Below are positions 60,733 to 64,000 of a stretch of DNA of 64,000 bases, in pieces. The number at the start of each line of letters is the position of its first letter. Position 1 is the first letter of the stretch. The notes under the pieces were generated by a model, which was not told the origin of the DNA, searched no databases, and saw only the letters and a list, made by a program, of their open reading frames with translations. Origin of the DNA: Diphasiastrum complanatum (lineage: Eukaryota; Streptophyta; Lycopodiopsida; Lycopodiales; Lycopodiaceae); assembly GCA_029204225.1 (NCBI GenBank), contig MU832151.1:1-64000 (forward strand), given 5' to 3'. Both the position numbers and the translations under genes were made by a program.

Positions 60733-63700
60733 CATGAAACAAAAAACCATGCAATTCCTATGCTGTGTGCTGGATTGTAGACCATACTAAAAAATGCACC
60801 TCCATGTCAAGGATAGCAACCGAACAGATTCGAAGACCTGGAATCTGTCTGCCTGCCAAATCTTAACAATCAGCTTCAGCATGTGCAGTGTGTACTCTAG
60901 GTGTCTACAATAGTTGGTAACTTCCAAACTATTTGCTTAATTCAGGCCCTCCTATAGAAACTAAATGATCACTCATTTAGCTATGACGCTGGCTAAAACT
61001 CACGGAAATTTTTGGAAATACTTGTCCTGCATTCTATTTCCTAAAACAGTAAGGATTTCAAGCTATATCCCTTAAAACTATGAAACTTGAATTTCCTTAA
61101 TAAATTACAAGTTCTCATATTTCTACTCCTTATTTCTAAAATGAATGTCCTGCGTATTTCCATTTGGGACAAAATGTTGAACGGGAGACACTATTGCTCA
61201 TTTTTAACCAGGTGATAAATTTGGTTATTTGTGCTTTGCTAGTCTACAAACTACTCTCCCGGCTTCTCCAGAGGTTAGAAGATTGGCACATGTGCTGCAT
61301 TTGAACTCCATAAGTAGGAGTCAATCCCAGTTACAGCTCAACCTTGGTATTATCTAGCACTAATTGATAATGTGGTGGGCAGGTAAATCCTTAATGGTTA
61401 GTGAGACCTGGAATGATTCAATATTTCCCAATTGCCCAAATCCAATTTCTAAAGGGCAATCCGCGTCCGCGTCCGGCGTCCGGACCCGGACGCGTCCCAT
61501 TTTTTTTTATTTTTTTAGACTAAATAACACTAAAAAAACTATCAAAAAAAAAAAAAAGCGGACGCGTACGCGTCCGGACCCCGAACGCACCCTGGCGAGT
61601 CCGCGCCCGGACGCGGACGCGCGTTCAGACGTAGCGTCCGCTACCTTACCTATATATATATATATATATATATATATCCAATGCTTTGCATAGTTGTGTT
61701 AACCTGTTTTGAGCTCTCCCTTGGGATGTTTTGATTCTTCTTCTGTTCCAGAATCGCTACTCAAAAAGAAATTAAGCTTAGAGATAAAATTGAGTACCAA
61801 ATCATTCACAATTATCTGCAACTTAAGCACTCTGAGAAGGGTTTTGATTCATACTTCTTCTTGCAGAATTCTCTCTGACCACTCCTGCAGCTGTCCAATC
61901 TGTAGTCCAACCCATTTCTTCAACACTAAAGCAACTTCAGGCTCTGATGCAAATGAGTACAGTTCATCAAAAATGTCTTTCCATCTTTCATCAGATTCAG
62001 CTTCCTCTTCAGTAGCCATTTGAACAAGCTGTTTCTCTAGCTTTGCAGCAGATTGCAACACCTGCACAACCTCTATAGATGGCTTTGCGGTTGAGAGAAA
62101 CTGCTTCAACTCTAACCGGTAGCAAGTATGGAGAGTTACCGCAGCCACAGTTGCCGGGTATGGATGCCACTGCTTAAACGTTGGACAGAAATTTTGTTGT
62201 TCTTCAGTTGCCAATTCAGCAATATCTTTTGCAAGTGTTAGAAGAGCCAAAATAGGTGCCTTTCCATCTACATATGAACTTTTGTCAACATCCAGTCGCC
62301 TGCTCATCTGCAGTGCACCACAACACCACTCAGAGAGATAGATGGACCCTAAAATTAAAACCTTATGTCAAAATCCTCCAAATAAAAGAAATTAGTGGTG
62401 ATATCTCAGTATGCGGTAAAACAAAGTTTTAAGGATCTGCTCTAACCAAGGAAAAGCCTACCAAAGTTCATGACCTAGATCTCATACTTAACACAAGGCT
62501 TCAAGGCATGCCTCCAACTAACTGCTTATAGAGTGGCATTTGTCCCTTAGGTAATATGCTTTGTCAGAGATGCAACATACCTGAGAGAAAATGTAACGCA
62601 GAGCTGACTGTATGTACACTTGTATTCTGTTGATCCTAACATGATACTCTTCTGAGTGGCCACGCTGAGAGTTTTGAGAAAGATATTTTTGCAGAATTTG
62701 TGCACATAAGAGGGCAACACTCATCAAGTTTTTCAATGTGTCTTGATTTCCAGAGGCAAAATGTTCATGATACATAAGGAGCCTTTTATCTGTCCAAGCC
62801 TGTATGGAAGTCAAAACTGAAATAAGGACATCCATATGTGCTTCGTTGTCCACGGCGTTGACCAATTTCCAAATATCTTTCATGACTGCTTCAGCTGCCT
62901 CTAGCAGCTCGAACTCATGTTCTCCTGTTAATACAAATTGACTGAAGAGGACCCAGATGAAGCAACTGTTATGAAGCATCTGATCAATTCCAAGAACAGC
63001 CCAGGTTTTCTTGGCTAAACCCAGAATGTCATCAATATCTTCAGAGAAAGAACTTTCATCGAGGTTGTCAAAGGAAGACCTTAAAAGCATTTCATACAAA
63101 TACAAGTTAAGAGGAAATGATTCTGCCCAGGCGCTGGAGTCGGAACCCAAAACTGTATCTTTCAAAATTTGCAAAGTTTCAGCATTTACTCCTATTTCCA
63201 AAAAACCTTCGGAGAAATCAGGTAGCCGCTGCCTCAGTAAGGAAGCTAGCATTGTTCCGCTAACATTATTACCTGAATAAGGAAAAAGAACGGCCTGTAA
63301 GACTTTTTGCTGGCGCAGTTGCCAAAGCTGATACTCCATCTGATCTGAAAAGTCTGAAGATTTCATGTTGAGCAGCAACTCCATTGAGACGAGCAGAGCA
63401 CCCGTTTCTCTGCCAACCTGACAGGTTACACTAGTTTGACTGAATATTTTCTAGCACAGACCTCCTAAAATGGTTGCTTTTCATTGGCATGCTTTTGACA
63501 AGAGCTGGTATTCTTCCTTAAGTATAGCGAACAAGCAAGCAAGCAGAGACTAAAGCCCATGTTAAAGCCATTCAAGCATTGAAAGCAAAAAGTGTGCAAT
63601 AGAGAAATTACAAAATCTCTAGAAGGTTTCGTAGGTTGAAGAGTGAAGAGACGTGGGCAATCTTTTTGCGACGAGGCTTCAAGACACGTAAGGTTTCACC

Positions 63701-64000
63701 CCGACGCACTCCCAGCCAGAAATTCGGATTCACGCGGAGAGGGAAAGGACAGAAAAGCGAAGGGGAAGTGGAAAATGAGGGAATGAGTGGCGGGGAGTGC
63801 GTCGGGCTGAAAATGTTTGAGGTACCTATAAGATGCGAGGATATTTTTGCAGGTTCAAAGAATAGCGCGTTAAAAAATCAAATTCAGCTTAGATTGCTCG
63901 GGAAAGGCATGAATGGACTTGAAACGATAAGAGAAGGTATATATAATACATGTGTATGGGGCAAAAGCTTTGTACCTTCATTGATGCTGCCCTTTCCATC
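58687..64000 (-). CDS. DUF810/PATROL1-like Munc13-homology protein, 5' end outside window
   Basis: Exons on the minus strand: 63976-64000 (partial), 62581-63417, 61855-62307, 59761-59950, 58687-59648; GT-AG introns, phases 0/0/0/1, giving 820 residues here. Known family: plant proteins with Munc13-type MHD domains; Arabidopsis PATROL1 helps deliver the AHA1 proton pump to the guard-cell plasma membrane. Seen: MERAASMK, then LLNMKSSDFSDQMEYQLWQL; ILALLTLAKDIAELATEEQQ; QVLQSAAKLEKQLVQMATEE; EWSERILQEE joined to DWSQNATRERYAFSAVELL; FGDLRGVFWEGLYLGGVSEA; LKELFIANGEGLPEDLVEKA; C-terminus SSVLGYKCHVLASKFVMRTY. The frame stays open through all exons, so the gene looks functional. The ATG at 63999 aligns with an internal position of the family, so several hundred more residues probably lie past the window. 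The 1,904-base third intron holds repeats. Confidence 0.9.
60687..60731. repeat. (AG)n microsatellite in DUF810 intron
   Basis: About 22 AG units, uninterrupted, in the 1.9-kb intron. Confidence 0.95.
61455..61676. repeat. GC-rich palindromic block plus (TA)n in DUF810 intron
   Basis: Two blocks rich in GCGTCCG/CGGACGC (61459-61498 and 61557-61640) face each other across a poly(T)-to-poly(A) core, so the region can fold on itself. A (TA)n run follows (61650-61676). Base composition contrasts sharply with the AT-rich intron. Confidence 0.75.
63699..63806. repeat. 14-bp inverted repeat in DUF810 intron
   Basis: CCCGACGCACTCCC (63700-63713) and its exact inverse GGGAGTGCGTCGGG (63793-63806) enclose about 79 bases, in the intron between the first two visible exons. 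Confidence 0.8.

Overview
This window looks like nuclear DNA from a seed plant with a large, repeat-rich genome. I infer a gymnosperm, probably a conifer, from dense decayed Ty1/copia elements, nested insertions and sparse spliced genes, but the sequence does not prove it. Only two ordinary host genes are convincing. One is a beta-carbonic anhydrase gene (+ strand, eight exons, 14445-16293). The other is the 3' part of a DUF810/PATROL1-like Munc13-homology gene (- strand, 58687 to the right edge). I re-derived both exon by exon from splice signals and reading phase.

Layout. 1-5753: a copia fragment (-) cut by copia element A (+, 5' LTR 612-1280, truncated 3' LTR). 5754-11720: a copia scrap, two stretches of a decayed coiled-coil gene that may belong to a retroelement, a gag scrap, and a relic of an unfamiliar transposase-like gene (8260-9462). 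11820-17446: a copia RT fragment, then a large inverted duplication (arms 12192-13900 and 15788-17446) whose right arm holds the 3' end of the carbonic anhydrase gene and whose left arm holds a broken copy of it. 17637-23535: copia element B (+), complete, with a 5-bp target duplication. 23541-31884: copia fragments, including element C (28129-31392) inserted in an older minus-strand copia. 31885-41248: a roughly 9.36-kb DNA element with matching inverted ends, itself inside a copia fragment. 42720-48582: copia element D (-), complete, TSD TTTCC. 50512-54155: copia element E (+), fused to a Ty3/gypsy RT fragment. 54621-58686: mostly unassigned, with an 85-bp tRNA-like retro-insertion. 58687-64000: the DUF810 gene.

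The most unusual object is the 31885-41248 element. Its ends match as an inverted repeat (ATTAGAGAAA, then GCCCAA-GAGGGCC). It carries at least five gene relics: an unknown + strand gene, the C-terminal exons of a Ulp1/C48-like cysteine peptidase, a histone H3-like gene, an acidic + strand protein, and a long minus-strand transposase-like gene with a C-x2-C motif. The H3-like and acidic genes diverge from a promoter region that is tandemly duplicated and full of copies of a TTGAGAGCGATAT motif. A deleted relative of the transposase-like gene sits at 8260-9462, so this is a repeat family rather than a one-off. I know of no described plant transposon with this gene set, but I could not search.

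The copia elements A, C and D are one lineage. Each lacks a different catalytic or linker piece: A the IN-RT linker, C the RNase H DAD region, D the RT YVDD region. A and C share an in-frame TGA at the same codon. All element genes here are broken; the two host genes are the only ones I would call functional.
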